From the NCBI GenBank assembly GCA_947184155.2, contig CAMXCT020001376.1:27501-91500 (forward strand): 64,000 bases of DNA, given 5' to 3'. This document shows positions 22,537 through 31,532 of this stretch, piece by piece (position 1 is the first letter of the stretch; each line of letters begins with the position of its first letter). This DNA comes from Cladocopium goreaui (Eukaryota; Sar; Dinophyceae; Suessiales; Symbiodiniaceae). Below the pieces are notes generated by a model. That model saw nothing but the letters and a program-made list of their open reading frames with translations, had not been told where the DNA came from and did no database searches. Position numbers and translations under genes: made by a program.

Positions 22537-22809
22537 GCCAAGATGTGCTATGATCATCTCTGAGAATAATCTATGATAATCTATCTTAATCTATGATATA
22601 CTCTGATATACGATGATGTACTATGCTAATCTATGCTGTACTTTCTTTCGTAGGCTTTGGGAATCAGCGTTCAACTAGTATGTCATATTTGATGATGTTT
22701 GATGTATACATATTTATAAATAGTATATTCTTATGATATAATATATATATATATACGCAGTATTTTATGGTAACCTTAATGATATGTTGTTTCATTTTTT
22801 GGTGCAAGG

Positions 22810-22988
22810 TCATGGCATTGGAGGGCGATGAGAAGCCCAAGGGCATGCCCGGCACCTCGGGGACCGAAAACAAAAGACCGAGCTCGGAATGGGAGAAACG
22901 TTGGGAAAATCGATGGGAAAACCCATGGGAAAATGGTGGGAAAACACATCAAACATGGAAAATTCTGGGAAGATCGGAGAATTTTTGA
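22810..22988 (+). CDS. candidate exon with Trp-Glu-Asn repeats
   Basis: After GGTGCAAG a frame reads MALEGDEKPKGMPGTSG, then TENKRPSSEWEKR, then WENRWENPWENGG, and stops at 22986-22988. The second half comes from a GGGAAAA/ATGGGAAAACC expansion and is low complexity. The first half looks like genuine coding sequence. The exon may end before the repeat. Confidence 0.35.
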
Positions 22989-23336
22989 AGATCGAAAACG
23001 GACCATCGGACATCGAAAACGACTGGCCATGTTCAGTGTCAAGTGGTTTGAGCAATGTCAGCACTCATGGGGATTAGCAATTAGCAAAGTTATAAATCGA
23101 CTGACTTACCTGCTATAAATCAAGTAGAAATGCCAATGTTGGTTAAATCCCCATAAACCCTAGCTATGGCGCTATGGCCACAAAAATCTACCATTAATCC
23201 CATTCATATCCCCCACTATTAATCCCATATGTCTCCACTTTATCCCCATAAATGCCGATAAATGTTGGTTTATTTCCCATTCAATTCCCATGATGTTCAT
23301 TGAATCTTACGAAATCCTAGCAAAAACCGAACCCAT

Positions 23337-23465
23337 TACCCTCTGGTTATGACTAACAGTTCGCCATGGTATAGCTGGCCCATAGAAATAGATGGTTTAC
23401 CTGGGTTTACCTATTAATAGCATGGTGATTTTCCATGGCGAACTGTTAGTCATAACCAGATGGTA
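23337..23465. mobile_element. palindromic element family B, long variant
   Basis: The left arm is TACCCTCTGGTTATGACTAA plus CAGTTCGCCATGG. The right arm is CCATGGCGAACTGTTAGTC plus ATAACCAGATGGTA. At 129 bp it is longer than other copies. It shares the CAGTTCGCCATGG arm with the copy at 26547-26660, forming a subfamily. Confidence 0.75.
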
Positions 23466-23648
23466 AATCCAATTGAAGCCTTGCTGACTGATCAGTTGTC
23501 AGGCTGGACATGAATGACATCTCCCGCAAGGTACCGAAACGCGCCGGTTTTTTTCCAGGTCTGTGAGTGGATAGTGGTTGCAGTCACCAGCTATTTCTGG
23601 GGCATCAACGGTTTTTGATGTGTATCTGTATATTCTATGTACTGTACC

Positions 23649-23761
23649 CGGCCTGGTAATTTGTTACGTAGCTATTGAAAATGGCCATAGAAATAGTTGA
23701 TTTACCCATAAAAATAAAAATGTATTTGTTCATAGCTTTTCCTGAGTTTACCAGATTGTAC
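23649..23761. mobile_element. palindromic element family B, diverged copy
   Basis: It carries CCTGGTAATTTGTTACG, TATTGAAAATGGCCATAG and, at the right, GAGTTTACCAGATTGTA. The terminal TACCCT is eroded. Confidence 0.55.
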
Positions 23762-24311
23762 ATTATATATATATATATCCACATGTATGAGTGGATGTAG
23801 AATCACCATTAGTGGATTATCATGTGGATGTGTGGATCATATCTCCGAACATCAAACTGTTTATGTGATGACTTGATGTGTATTGAATGGCTTACAACAT
23901 GTTACAACCCATTTGCTAAATCACCAGTCAACTAGGCTGGTTTGTCCGAACATGTTGAGTAAGACCTGCAATAGCCCCCCTTAAGCTCCCCCTTAAGCGC
24001 CCCCATTGGTTAATCATAATTTTCCCTATTAAAGTTGCCAGAAACGGGTGGAATAACTTATTTTCAGACACACCCGTACAATGGGGATGAACCATTGATT
24101 AATGTTTTTTTAATGAACTTGTTCAAAAAACATGACTGCTCCGAGCTTGTATAAACGACTCCACCATGACACCACCAGAAATGTGATTTAAAAGGGTAAG
24201 TGTCTCAAAATAGCCTTATTTCAGGGGTTTCAGATAGGTGAATTGCTATGATTTAGTCAGATGCATGGTGGTTAAACCAACAACAAGGTTGGTTCAAGCA
24301 ACAAGTAACCA
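23762..24311. other. intron-like DNA, no gene seen
   Basis: There is a TATATA run at 23765-23778 and a short CCCCCTTAAGC tandem at about 23974-24004. No supported coding island. Confidence 0.4.
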
Positions 24312-24690
24312 TCAGTGGGGATTGATCCAAAGATAATCAAGGTTGCTCGAACCTACTACAGGTAGATCATTGCCAAAAAGATGATGGGAAATGGTTGATT
24401 TTACTAAATGTTCGGCAATGGTAACTGGGTCGTTTGAGAGCAACCGAGCAAGCTCCTTCACATAGGCCCCAAAAGTAACGGGGTTTCTAGGGCATGTTTC
24501 AGATTGGGGAGGAGACACTGGTTAGGATGAGAAATCTGGTATTCAACTGATTCAGCCAGTCAAAATGATGATTGGAACCCAGTGGGTACCTCATTTCCCG
24601 CCAGAAATCCTCGCACAAGTGGGTGGACAAGATGTTCCCTGTGGGTACCGAGATGAAATGCTTCGTGGTCGGGCGCCCGGATATCAATAC
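24312..24690 (-). CDS. two candidate exons on the minus strand, unknown protein
   Basis: On the minus strand about 24680-24590 reads HFISVPTGNILSTHLCED then FWREM and meets a donor GAG|GTACCC. About 24515-24312 reads NPVTFGAYVKELARLLSN, then DPVTIAEHLVKSTISHH, then LFGNDLPVV, ending at a stop. An acceptor-like CCTAACCAG precedes the second part. The second peptide looks helical and natural. The + strand is also partly open (24565-24897), so the strand call is moderate. The NPVT word recurs in the minus-strand island at 26239-26532. Confidence 0.4.
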
Positions 24691-24937
24691 CAGATGGATT
24701 GGATATCCATACCGCTAGGATTTGCTGATGGGATCCATTCTCTCAATGGGAAATCCACTACTTGGGGAATATTCCTATGGGAATATGTTGTTTTTGTTTT
24801 TGTTTTTGTTGGGTTCTTAAGCAAATCCAAGACTACCGGGATTCTGGGATGTACTGATGGTTTGCCATCCAACATGGGGAGAACATGTGAACCATAACTA
24901 CTGACGTTGGTCCATCCGACTTCATAAGGGATGGCTG

Positions 24938-25046
24938 TAACCCTCTGGTAAACATACAAAAAACTACGGAAAGATCCACCATTTTTCAAGGGTAAATCCA
25001 CTATAAATGACCCATTTTCAATAGCTATGTTAGTTTACTAAGGGTA
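24938..25046. mobile_element. palindromic element family B, diverged copy
   Basis: The left end AACCCTCTGGTAAACATAC and right end TTAGTTTACTAAGGGTAA show a lost CAG in the right splice-like word. The inner arms are CACTATAAATGACCC and CAATAGCTATG. Confidence 0.65.
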
Positions 25047-25268
25047 ACCCTCAGCTATAACCGTTGATATTCAGAGTGATTTAATTGTTGTCGATCTCCC
25101 AAATGCGGAGTGAAACACCAGTTGGAAGTATGAATGTGGGATCCGCAAAAGTCACCATCCCCTTATTTTCTGCGGGAGAATATGGAACATATACAGAAAT
25201 ATGGTAATATAATGTATATAGTAGATGTGATATGAATAATATATATAATTATATATATATACATATAG

Positions 25269-25578
25269 GTCATACCCTACGATGCTGCTCGCCTTGAACT
25301 TCCCGGACCTGGAGAAACATTTGCTCTCATGGCAAATTGCCAAAGACTTGCCAAAGGGCGCATCCATAGGGATCGACAACTCTGGTCAATGGGCCACAGC
25401 CAAGCTGAAGGAATATCCACCTGCGCTTTGCGGCGGGCTCAGCGAGGCTTTTATTGCTGTCCACCGTGCACACGCCACGGACACAGCTTTCGGTGTCAGC
25501 CATGAGTTCCACTCCCGCTGCTCTCACATGGAAGCGACGAGCTTCGGTGATGTAATCGGACGCGATTACGCTGGCTGA
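25269..25578 (+). CDS. candidate terminal exon, hypothetical protein
   Basis: An AG acceptor after a TATATACATAT run (25267-25268) opens a frame of about 100 codons ending TGA at 25576-25578. It reads MLLALNFPDLEKHLLSW, then KGASIGIDNSGQWATAK, then LKEYPPALCGGLSEAF, and ends HMEATSFGDVIGRDYAG. It is clearly GC-richer than its flanks and has a strongly protein-like composition. From memory, the word YPPALC followed by an alpha-helical segment occurs in many predicted dinoflagellate proteins, some retroelement-derived. I cannot name a function. The ATG at 25282 is internal to the exon frame, which stays open to the acceptor. Confidence 0.55.
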
Positions 25579-26238
25579 GATTCAATCCCTTGTACAGTCA
25601 TTGCATTGGCCGCATCGAAAGATCCTATGTGCCAGTAGCAAAAAAAATAGATTCATACGTAATTTTTCATAATAAGATTATCCAACTGTTTATGGGTTGA
25701 TGGGATATTTAACCACGGCACATGACACAACTAGAAAATGCTCTGATGATTTTCGGTGGGCCATGGATTGTGGCCAACGGATGTTTGAAATGATTTAGAG
25801 CTGTGAAAATCATTGAAAATGGGGTAAAACAATCATAAACCACCCATTTAGGAACGGTTTATAGGATCTATTTATGGTGATTTGGGGATGGTTTATGACG
25901 TTGTTTTACCCACATTACTTGCAGATTGTTCCGTTGCCACGCTTGATTACGTAAAAGCACCAAGGTGCTAGTAGCTGGATCGCCAAGCATATCCAAGGTA
26001 AATTGGTTTATAACCCTATATAATCCTATATATATATATATATGATATATATTATATGTTTACATAAGTATAGACACATCCATCAGATTGTTTTGCTCAA
26101 CTAACCTACTTACAAACAAATCGCCTAGATTATGTGTTGTTTTTTGTAAAAATCAATGATGGGGCAGGATGATGTGCTTGATTTTATCTAATGCCTCAGG
26201 GTTGTGTCCACCTAATTGGTTGTAACAAGTTATATAGA
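25579..26238. other. intron-like DNA, no gene seen
   Basis: AT-rich. It contains a TATATATA run at 26029-26052 and repeated ACCATCCC/ATAGGATCTATTTATGG words. No supported exon. Confidence 0.4.
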
Positions 26239-26532
26239 CTAAAGCCCTGCTATGATTTGGGTTTGTCCTGAAGTATGGCTGGTGAATTTGCAACTAGTTA
26301 TATAGTTTGATGTGTAAAATGATGTTGTAGACCATGGGGTGGAATGGGCTAGCACAAATGCAGAGGAATCAGTTCGGCATAGTTCGGCTCGCATGGTAAC
26401 TGGGTTGCTGGCGCCGCAAACAGAATGATACTTGCCAAAAAGTCTGGCAAGATAACCCCTCAGATCTTCGACTATTAGTAATTGGGCTATGAATCCCTTT
26501 CTGCGGTCAGAATAAAACTCTTCAAAAAGCAT
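26239..26532 (-). CDS. candidate exon on the minus strand, unknown protein
   Basis: On the minus strand the frame reads FEEFYSDRRKGFIAQLL, then IVEDLRGYLARLFGKYHS, then VCGASNPVTMRAELCRTD, then SSAFVLAHSTPW. Its composition is convincingly protein-like over the first 65 codons and becomes low quality after that. No domain is recognised. Together with 24312-24690 it may form a minus-strand gene inside an otherwise + strand neighbourhood. A family B element begins 15 bp away at 26547. Confidence 0.45.
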   Translation of the reverse strand: MLFEEFYSDRRKGFIAQLLIVEDLRGYLARLFGKYHSVCGASNPVTMRAELCRTDSSAFVLAHSTPWSTTSFYTSNYITSCKFTSHTSGQTQIIAGL

Positions 26533-26546
26533 TGGTCTAGTCTAGT

Positions 26547-26660
26547 TACCATCTGGTTATTTAACAGTTCGCCATGGAAATCACATTTTTTAATAGGTAA
26601 ACCATCTATTTCTATGGGCCATCTATACCATGGCGAACTGTTAGTCATCACCAGATGGTA
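26547..26660. mobile_element. palindromic element family B, long-variant subfamily
   Basis: The left arm is TACCATCTGGTTATTTAACA plus GTTCGCCATGG. The right arm is CCATGGCGAACTGTTAGTC plus ATCACCAGATGGTA. It is close to the copy at 23337-23465 but in the opposite core orientation. Confidence 0.75.
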
Positions 26661-26989
26661 GCATCGGATATCATCGGTGAAGCCATTCCAAAGGATGATC
26701 AGCAGCCCATTTCTGGGCAAAGCCACTTATAGCTATCCAAAATGTCAAAAGCATATTTCAAGAGTTTAACAAGTTTAACACTGCCCAAAATGGTTTTTTG
26801 TTATTCTGGAGGATTATGATTGGACCAGGTGTTTCATATACCAACTTGCCCATATTCAGTGGAGTTCCCCTCTAACATGGCACAATTCACTGATGGCTAG
26901 TAGTGTTAGTTATTCCCAAATGCTCTTTATTCAAGTGAGGCCTTTATTCAAGTAAGTGAATTGTTACAATGTACCAATCCGTATGATGT

Positions 26990-27165
26990 ATTATAATTTA
27001 TATGTATATATAGTATAATAAATATATATAATAAGAATAGTAATAATAATAATATATAATAATATAATATAATATAATATAATATATATAATAATATATA
27101 TATATAATATAATATATATAATATAATGTGCAATTGTGTGTATATATATATATGTATACTTATCT
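26990..27165. repeat. AT-rich microsatellite
   Basis: Mixed TATATA, AATAATA and ATAATATA runs over about 175 bp. ORFs across it (Tyr/Ile-only peptides on minus) are meaningless. Confidence 0.85.
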
Positions 27166-27226
27166 TCTACAATACAAGTATTTAGTAGCTGTAGCAGGTT
27201 CATGGGCTCGCCTCCGTTGATCGTAA

Positions 27227-27342
27227 GTGATCGTTGCGTCTAAGGTGCACGCGGACAAGAGGAACGGGCGTATCACTTTGAGTACCAAGGAGGGTCCGTT
27301 TTCGCTGGAATTGTCCCAAGAAAAATCGCCACACATTTTCAG
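27227..27342 (+). CDS. candidate exon with S1-like RNA-binding signature
   Basis: The frame reads VIVASKVHADKRNGRITL, then STKEGPFSLELSQEKSPH, then IF and a donor AG|GTTCAG after 27342. The string VHADKRNGRITLSTK matches the end of an S1 RNA-binding domain (consensus like V..VD..RGRISLSTK), the part found in ribosomal protein S1-like and plastid translation proteins. Only the last strands of the domain are in this exon. The left border is unclear (AAG at 27227 is one choice). The exon ends in phase 2 and the next island (27578) opens with exactly one base, so the two join in frame. Confidence 0.5.
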
Positions 27343-27460
27343 GTTCAGTTGGTGTATGAGAAATGATCCAGATATATCCAGATGATTCGTAAGTGTTGGA
27401 TCTAAGTTGGATGGTCCTGCGTGATCTTGGCCATTAATTTTGCGGGGTGTCTTGTTAAAT

Positions 27461-27563
27461 CTGGTTGGTGGTTTGGAACATGTTTTATTTTCCCCAATAG
27501 TTGGGAATAATGATCCCAACTGACTTTCATATTTTTCAGAGGGGTAGGTCAACCACCAACCAG
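27461..27563. mobile_element. palindromic element family A, copy 4 (intronic)
   Basis: The left end is CTGGTTGGTGGTTTGG and the right end AACCACCAACCAG. It is internally like the copy at 17975-18075 (TTGGGAATAATGATCCC and CATATTTTTCAGAGG). It lies wholly inside the intron inferred between the islands at 27227 and 27578. Confidence 0.8.
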
Positions 27564-27577
27564 TGAATACTTTGCAG

Positions 27578-27698
27578 GGTTTCTCAAGTTCGGCACGGGG
27601 CACGGCTGGGGCTGGGACCCCGTTCAGCTGGGTCCGTTTTGGAGGAGTTTGAGGATGACGATCACGTGACTGGCCGATTTTGGGGACGGCTACGTTTG
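27578..27698 (+). CDS. candidate exon following the S1-like exon
   Basis: The acceptor ATACTTTGCAG opens a frame reading VSQVRHGARLGLGPRSAG, then SVLEEFEDDDHVTGRFWG, then RLRL, with a donor TTG|GTGAGC. Its one-base start matches the two-base end of the exon at 27227-27342, and it ends in phase 0. GC-rich, with an acidic patch EEFEDDD. The function is unknown apart from the link to the S1-like exon. Confidence 0.5.
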
Positions 27699-27777
27699 GT
27701 GAGCCAAACGATATAGGTAAGTTGGTGAACAGAACAAATATGATAACTTAACAAATATGATATATATATATATATGG

Positions 27778-27887
27778 GGGGTTCCATAAATGGGGGATCC
27801 CCAAAATGGGTATTTTATAATGGAAAATCCTATATTAAAATGGATGATTGATGATTTAGGTGCACCCCCATTTTTGGAAATATATAA
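27778..27887. mobile_element. palindromic element family D, copy 3
   Basis: The left arm GTTCCATAAATGGGGGATCC and right arm CACCCCCATTTTTGGAA flank TTTTATAATGGAAAATCC. GATCC replaces the usual GTACC. Confidence 0.7.
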
Positions 27888-28281
27888 TAAGTTGGTTTTA
27901 TGCTAATTACAAACATATACTTAATTGCCAACAAATATCGCTTGGAGTGGACCACCATGTAGATTAATTGCGGGGACCCCCAAACACATATTGATATATC
28001 AATTAGAGCTACAACTTATTTGGTAAAATAGCTACCTGCCACCCAAATAGTGCTAACTCACAATTATTGCTAAAATTTGCCATTTCCCCTATTAATTAAT
28101 AAACTGTGGGGTCGTGGGGTTGTAATGTCCTGGCTTAACCTTACAATCAAGTTACCGCAAAGCGCTTTGCCAATGTGAAAGAAATGCATCCTGCATGATA
28201 GAGGGTAGAATAGGGGCCAATATCTCCACAGGTTTCTAAGAGGTATTCCACTCAGCTCCTTAAGGATTCTTCACCTTTTAG
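27888..28281. other. intron-like DNA, no gene seen
   Basis: AT-rich, with a partial family E word at 27889-27902 (AATAAGTTGGTTTTA). No supported exon. Confidence 0.4.
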
Positions 28282-28345
28282 ACGCCACATCAGCGAGTTT
28301 GGTGTGATAGTTTTGGATGGTTTATGTCACCCATTTCGGCAAAAG
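28282..28345 (+). CDS. candidate internal exon, unknown protein
   Basis: A pyrimidine-rich CTTCACCTTTTAG acceptor and a textbook donor AAAAG|GTGAGTG enclose 64 bp. One frame reads RHISEFGVIVLDGLCHPF then RQK. A second frame (TPHQRVWCDSFGWFMSP) is also open. Splice borders are better than the frame evidence. No family is recognised. Confidence 0.45.
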
Positions 28346-28512
28346 GTGAGTGTGTTATGTTTGTTTTCCTCACTGTTTTATTACCAAAGGGTCATTATCA
28401 AACAATCAATCCTGGGTAGAATGTTCTAAGAGTCTAAAACCAAAAATCATTCTTTATGTCGTGTGAGTTCAAACTCTTGTGTTGAGGGACACTCAAGAAT
28501 GGCCACATATGT

Positions 28513-28551
28513 TGGGGAGTGTTGGGGGGTGTTGGGGGGTGTTGGGTGGGT
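28513..28551 (+). other. potential G-quadruplex tract
   Basis: Five runs of three or more G are separated by short AGTGTT, TGTT and T loops. This fits the G3+N1-7 pattern on the + strand. It may have arisen by slippage of GTGTTGGGG. It lies in the intron between candidate exons at 28282 and 28689. Confidence 0.7.
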
Positions 28552-28688
28552 GATCCATATACATGGTTGATATTCAATACATCAAAGGTCGTTCAAAAAT
28601 GTTACACGAGATGATGGAAAGATACAAACCCTTTCAGATACATCTCATCACCGTTTAGATTGGGGGAGGTTCCGGGGGGTATCTACAG

Positions 28689-28825
28689 TGTTTCGCATCA
28701 ACCAACTGAATATGCTTCAATCACTGATGATTCTGATGATGGCGCATGGTCGGATTATGAGTCCCTGTTTCAGGATTATGATTATCAGTATCACAACTCT
28801 CCAGATAATATATATATATATATAT
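28689..28825 (+). CDS. candidate internal exon, acidic peptide
   Basis: The acceptor ATCTACAG opens a frame reading VSHQPTEYASITDDSDD, then GAWSDYESLFQDYDYQY, then HNSPDN, running into TATATA sequence and a donor AT|GTATGT. It is rich in Asp, Ser and Tyr, like a disordered acidic segment. The reading is much better than the other two frames. The exact right border is uncertain. Confidence 0.45.
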
Positions 28826-28979
28826 GTATGTAATAGCAATTGCAAGAATCGCGAATCATTAATTCTGATCATAGTATGTAAATGTGTATATATATAGGCA
28901 GAGAAACAAATCAACAACAAGGTTGGCCACATAATGATTGTATGATTGTATGATATTGTATGTGTATGTATATATATAG

Positions 28980-29183
28980 AATACACGCATTTGTGATGGG
29001 CTTGGCTCCGCCAACTATGGCGACCATCCTGTGGCAAGAGCCGAGTCGGCCCGACGAGAAACCATTGAAAAGCAGGTTTTCACCGGATTGAATGGAATGA
29101 TAGTGGACAACTATGAGAAATTCCTGGGACAAATATTGAACATCATGGAAAATGGTGATTTACGCCCTCAAAAAATAGGTTGA
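28980..29183 (+). CDS. candidate exon, unknown protein
   Basis: An AG after TATATATA opens in phase 0 a frame reading NTRICDGLGSANYGDHPV, then ARAESARRETIEKQVFTG, then LNGMIVDNYEKFLGQIL, to TGA at 29181-29183. A donor may lie earlier (ATG|GTGATT at about 29153 or AG|GTTGAA near 29179). Composition is natural, mixed charged and hydrophobic. The exon at 28282-28345 ends in phase 0 in its first frame and would join this one. No domain is recognised. Confidence 0.5.
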   Translation, partial: NTRICDGLGSANYGDHPVARAESARRETIEKQVFTGLNGMIVDNYEKFLGQILNIMENGDLRPQKIG

Positions 29184-29510
29184 ACCAACAATGGAGGATT
29201 TTAAATACCAAAGACGGTGGTATGGTGGGTACAGTAATTATCATGTAGTCAATCATGTGAATATGTCATATATACATATGTATGTACGTATATAAATATA
29301 GATATTTATTTGTTTATTTATTCATTTTTTATGTATTTATTTATGCATTGGTTTATTATTGGATAAATACGATCACGACTTCTTGCGACGTCACAACGTA
29401 GATTGTGGTTTGGAGTGTGGTAACTCTACCATTTGAAGGTCGAGCTTTTCAGATTGGTGAATTATTGCGATTTCTAGATGTTTGAATCATTTTTTAACCC
29501 TTGAGACTGA
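29184..29510. other. intron-like DNA, no gene seen
   Basis: AT-rich, with ATTTATTTATTCATTT simple sequence at about 29306-29345 and a TGCGACGTCACAACG word near 29386. Confidence 0.4.
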
Positions 29511-30077
29511 AACGTTCCACATTTCGCACAGCCAAATTTCTTTGTTCCTCTGCGGAAGGTTCGTTCTTGCTACTCTTCAGTTCGGTTTCCGCTCGCTGAA
29601 GGACCCAACATTCGACTGACGCAGCTGCATCGCAGCTCCAGAAAAATATGGGTTCTCCCTCGTGAATATCACCAGATTTGGATGATTTTTGGGGCCCGTA
29701 TTAAACAGAAAACGTTTGTGTTGCCAAACTGCAAAGGCGGGCCTCTAAATACACGCGACAAAAGCCGAGGCACCCGTGACATGATGGCATGTTTCCTACG
29801 GTATTGGAAGGCAGAGCATGGCAAGCATTTTTTGCCTACATTGTATGTGTTTAAAATAGTAATCCTAGAGCCGCCAACCGGAGACAAGTCTTGTAGTCGT
29901 TGTGTTCGCCTAAATTGCGAAGTTTTTTTGTGCAAACGCAACTCTTCACAAGAAATGCATATTCCAATGGTTTGGGCCTGCTTGCAGTCATTTGAGAATT
30001 TGTTGGCCTGCCATTTACAGCAGGATATCTTGAATTCTGAAAGCGCAATGGCGCGCAAATATCACAAAAGCCACTGA
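29511..30077 (+). CDS. long open frame, unrecognised (possible transposon remnant)
   Basis: The + frame is open for 188 codons from a TGA at 29508 to a stop at 30075-30077, with the first ATG at 29682. Segments include LAEGPNIRLTQLHRSS, REYHQIWMIFGARIKQK and RDMMACFLRYWKAEHGKH. Near the middle comes CSRCVRLNCEVFLCKR, with CxxC-like cysteines that could bind zinc. The minus strand is open over 29669-30058 too, so this may be a decayed element read either way. It is unusually long for random sequence of this composition. I do not recognise a domain. Confidence 0.35.
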   Translation, partial: NVPHFAQPNFFVPLRKVRSCYSSVRFPLAEGPNIRLTQLHRSSRKIWVLPREYHQIWMIFGARIKQKTFVLPNCKGGPLNTRDKSRGTRDMMACFLRYWKAEHGKHFLPTLYVFKIVILEPPTGDKSCSRCVRLNCEVFLCKRNSSQEMHIPMVWACLQSFENLLACHLQQDILNSESAMARKYHKSH

Positions 30078-30231
30078 AACATTTTTTTTGCGACAAAAAC
30101 GCCCGGCAAAATACCCGCAAATACCTTGCAAACGCCTGGATTTTTTTTAGAAAGGCCTGCAAAACCAGAAAAGTCGCATTCTTTCTGCTAGATGGACTTA
30201 CTAGAAGCCTGAAAATTCTTACGCAAGCCAT

Positions 30232-30471
30232 GTGGCTCTGCCATCAGTATGCGTGGGCGCAGGGGAGAATATTGAGTTGGAGATACAATGGGGGCACCCA
30301 GACATGATTGTCTTTAAGTCGCAGCGATTTGCAGCAACACGTCTTTTTGAGCCAGGGTCTACCCAGGGCCAACGTCTCTGTCTGAAGATAGCTTGCTGGG
30401 TTGCCCCATTCCATCCCGTGATTGGACCTGCCATCTTCTCTTTTCAATTGCCACAAATCGGCGCCACTTGA
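30232..30471 (+). CDS. open frame of 79 codons, unrecognised
   Basis: It reads MALPSVCVGAGENIELEI, then QWGHPDMIVFKSQRFAA, and ends FSFQLPQIGAT at TGA. GC content is similar to the preceding ORF, and several frames on both strands are open between 29.5 and 30.9 kb. The whole block may be one degraded element. No family is recognised. Confidence 0.25.
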   Translation: MALPSVCVGAGENIELEIQWGHPDMIVFKSQRFAATRLFEPGSTQGQRLCLKIACWVAPFHPVIGPAIFSFQLPQIGAT

Positions 30472-31019
30472 GATAAACCCCAGCTATGATTCTGCTTGTT
30501 GTAGATCCCCTCATGTTTTGATATTGTTCATGATTTTCCATGTTTCACATTGTCATTATTTTCCCAAAAGTTTCGCGCTATGTGTGGCTGCATCCCATTT
30601 AGTAAATTGGTGATACTAGCTGCACTTCCAGATGTACATGGAACCTCCCCAGTTAACATGTATCTACATGAAGTTCCATATCCAACTGGGATGAGTTTTG
30701 TGATTTGCACATGTTTGCACTTACTCAGTGGCTTCCACTTGACACAAACATTTGAATCATGCAAAGTGTTGCACATCCCAGCATCATAAGCCTTCACCTT
30801 ATTGGACCCGGGAACGGCTAAGGTGGGCTGGATGCTGAGTTTCCCGGAACGGTGTTTTGCCATGGCGGACGAGGCATTGAAAAGATACCAACCAATGGGA
30901 AACAAGGTTGGCCCAGTAATAATTTAATCAGTTGGTTGATAACCCACATAAACTCTAGTTAACCAAGGTATCAATCAACCTAGTTAATTATCTATAAAAC
31001 CATCCTTGAACGTTTGTGA

Positions 31020-31271
31020 TTTTGGAAATTTCTTTCGGATACCATTCAGCAGGCAAATGCAATAAACCGTTGTTACATTTTCGAATTTTACATATATCGT
31101 GGCTACGGCACCTCCTCAAATATTTTCGAGAAAATATGGCAATCGGAAAACATAGTGGAGATTGATGAAATATTCATGGAATATAATTGGAATGTAATAG
31201 ACAATGTGGCGCCCCTGTGCTGGCTGAGTATGTCAAAAATGGGCATACCACAGGGAGAATCACGGGGGTGA
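31020..31271 (+). CDS. candidate exon, aromatic-rich protein segment
   Basis: The open frame of 83 codons reads TIQQANAINRCYIFEFY, then IYRGYGTSSNIFEKIW, then QSENIVEIDEIFMEYNWN, then VIDNVAPLCWLSMSKMG. An acceptor ACCATTCAG lies at about 31050. Composition is protein-like despite the high AT content. No domain is recognised. A long AT repeat follows. Confidence 0.4.
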   Translation, partial: FWKFLSDTIQQANAINRCYIFEFYIYRGYGTSSNIFEKIWQSENIVEIDEIFMEYNWNVIDNVAPLCWLSMSKMGIPQGESRG

Positions 31272-31366
31272 TACAGTGGTGATACAGTGGTGATTCTGCA
31301 TAGGGGAATAGTAGTGATTGCATTGTTTTGTTTTGTATGTTGATGTATTTGAAGTGCACCGGGGAT

Positions 31367-31532
31367 TGATATATATATATATAATGATATATATATATAA
31401 TGATATATATATATATAATGATATATGTATATGACATATATATATATATGACATATATATATATATATATATATGATATATATATATATCATATATATAT
31501 ATCATTATATATATATATATGATATATATATA
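31367..31532. repeat. TATATA/ATGATATA palindromic microsatellite
   Basis: About 165 bp of alternating AT with interspersed GATATAT and CATATAT words that make it self-complementary and able to form cruciforms. ORFs over it are artefacts. Confidence 0.9.

Noticed and set aside
24565-24897. 110-codon + ORF (QWVPHFPPEILAQVGG)
   Set aside because: Its second half is a GTTTTTGTTTTTG low-complexity run, and the minus strand gives better coding segments with a donor. Left uncalled.
27160-27603. 147-codon minus ORF
   Set aside because: It runs through a family A element and a TATATA edge. The + strand has splice borders, matched phase and an S1-like signature.
30528-30905. 125-codon minus ORF
   Set aside because: All frames around 29.5-30.9 kb are unusually open on both strands. 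No motif favours this one.
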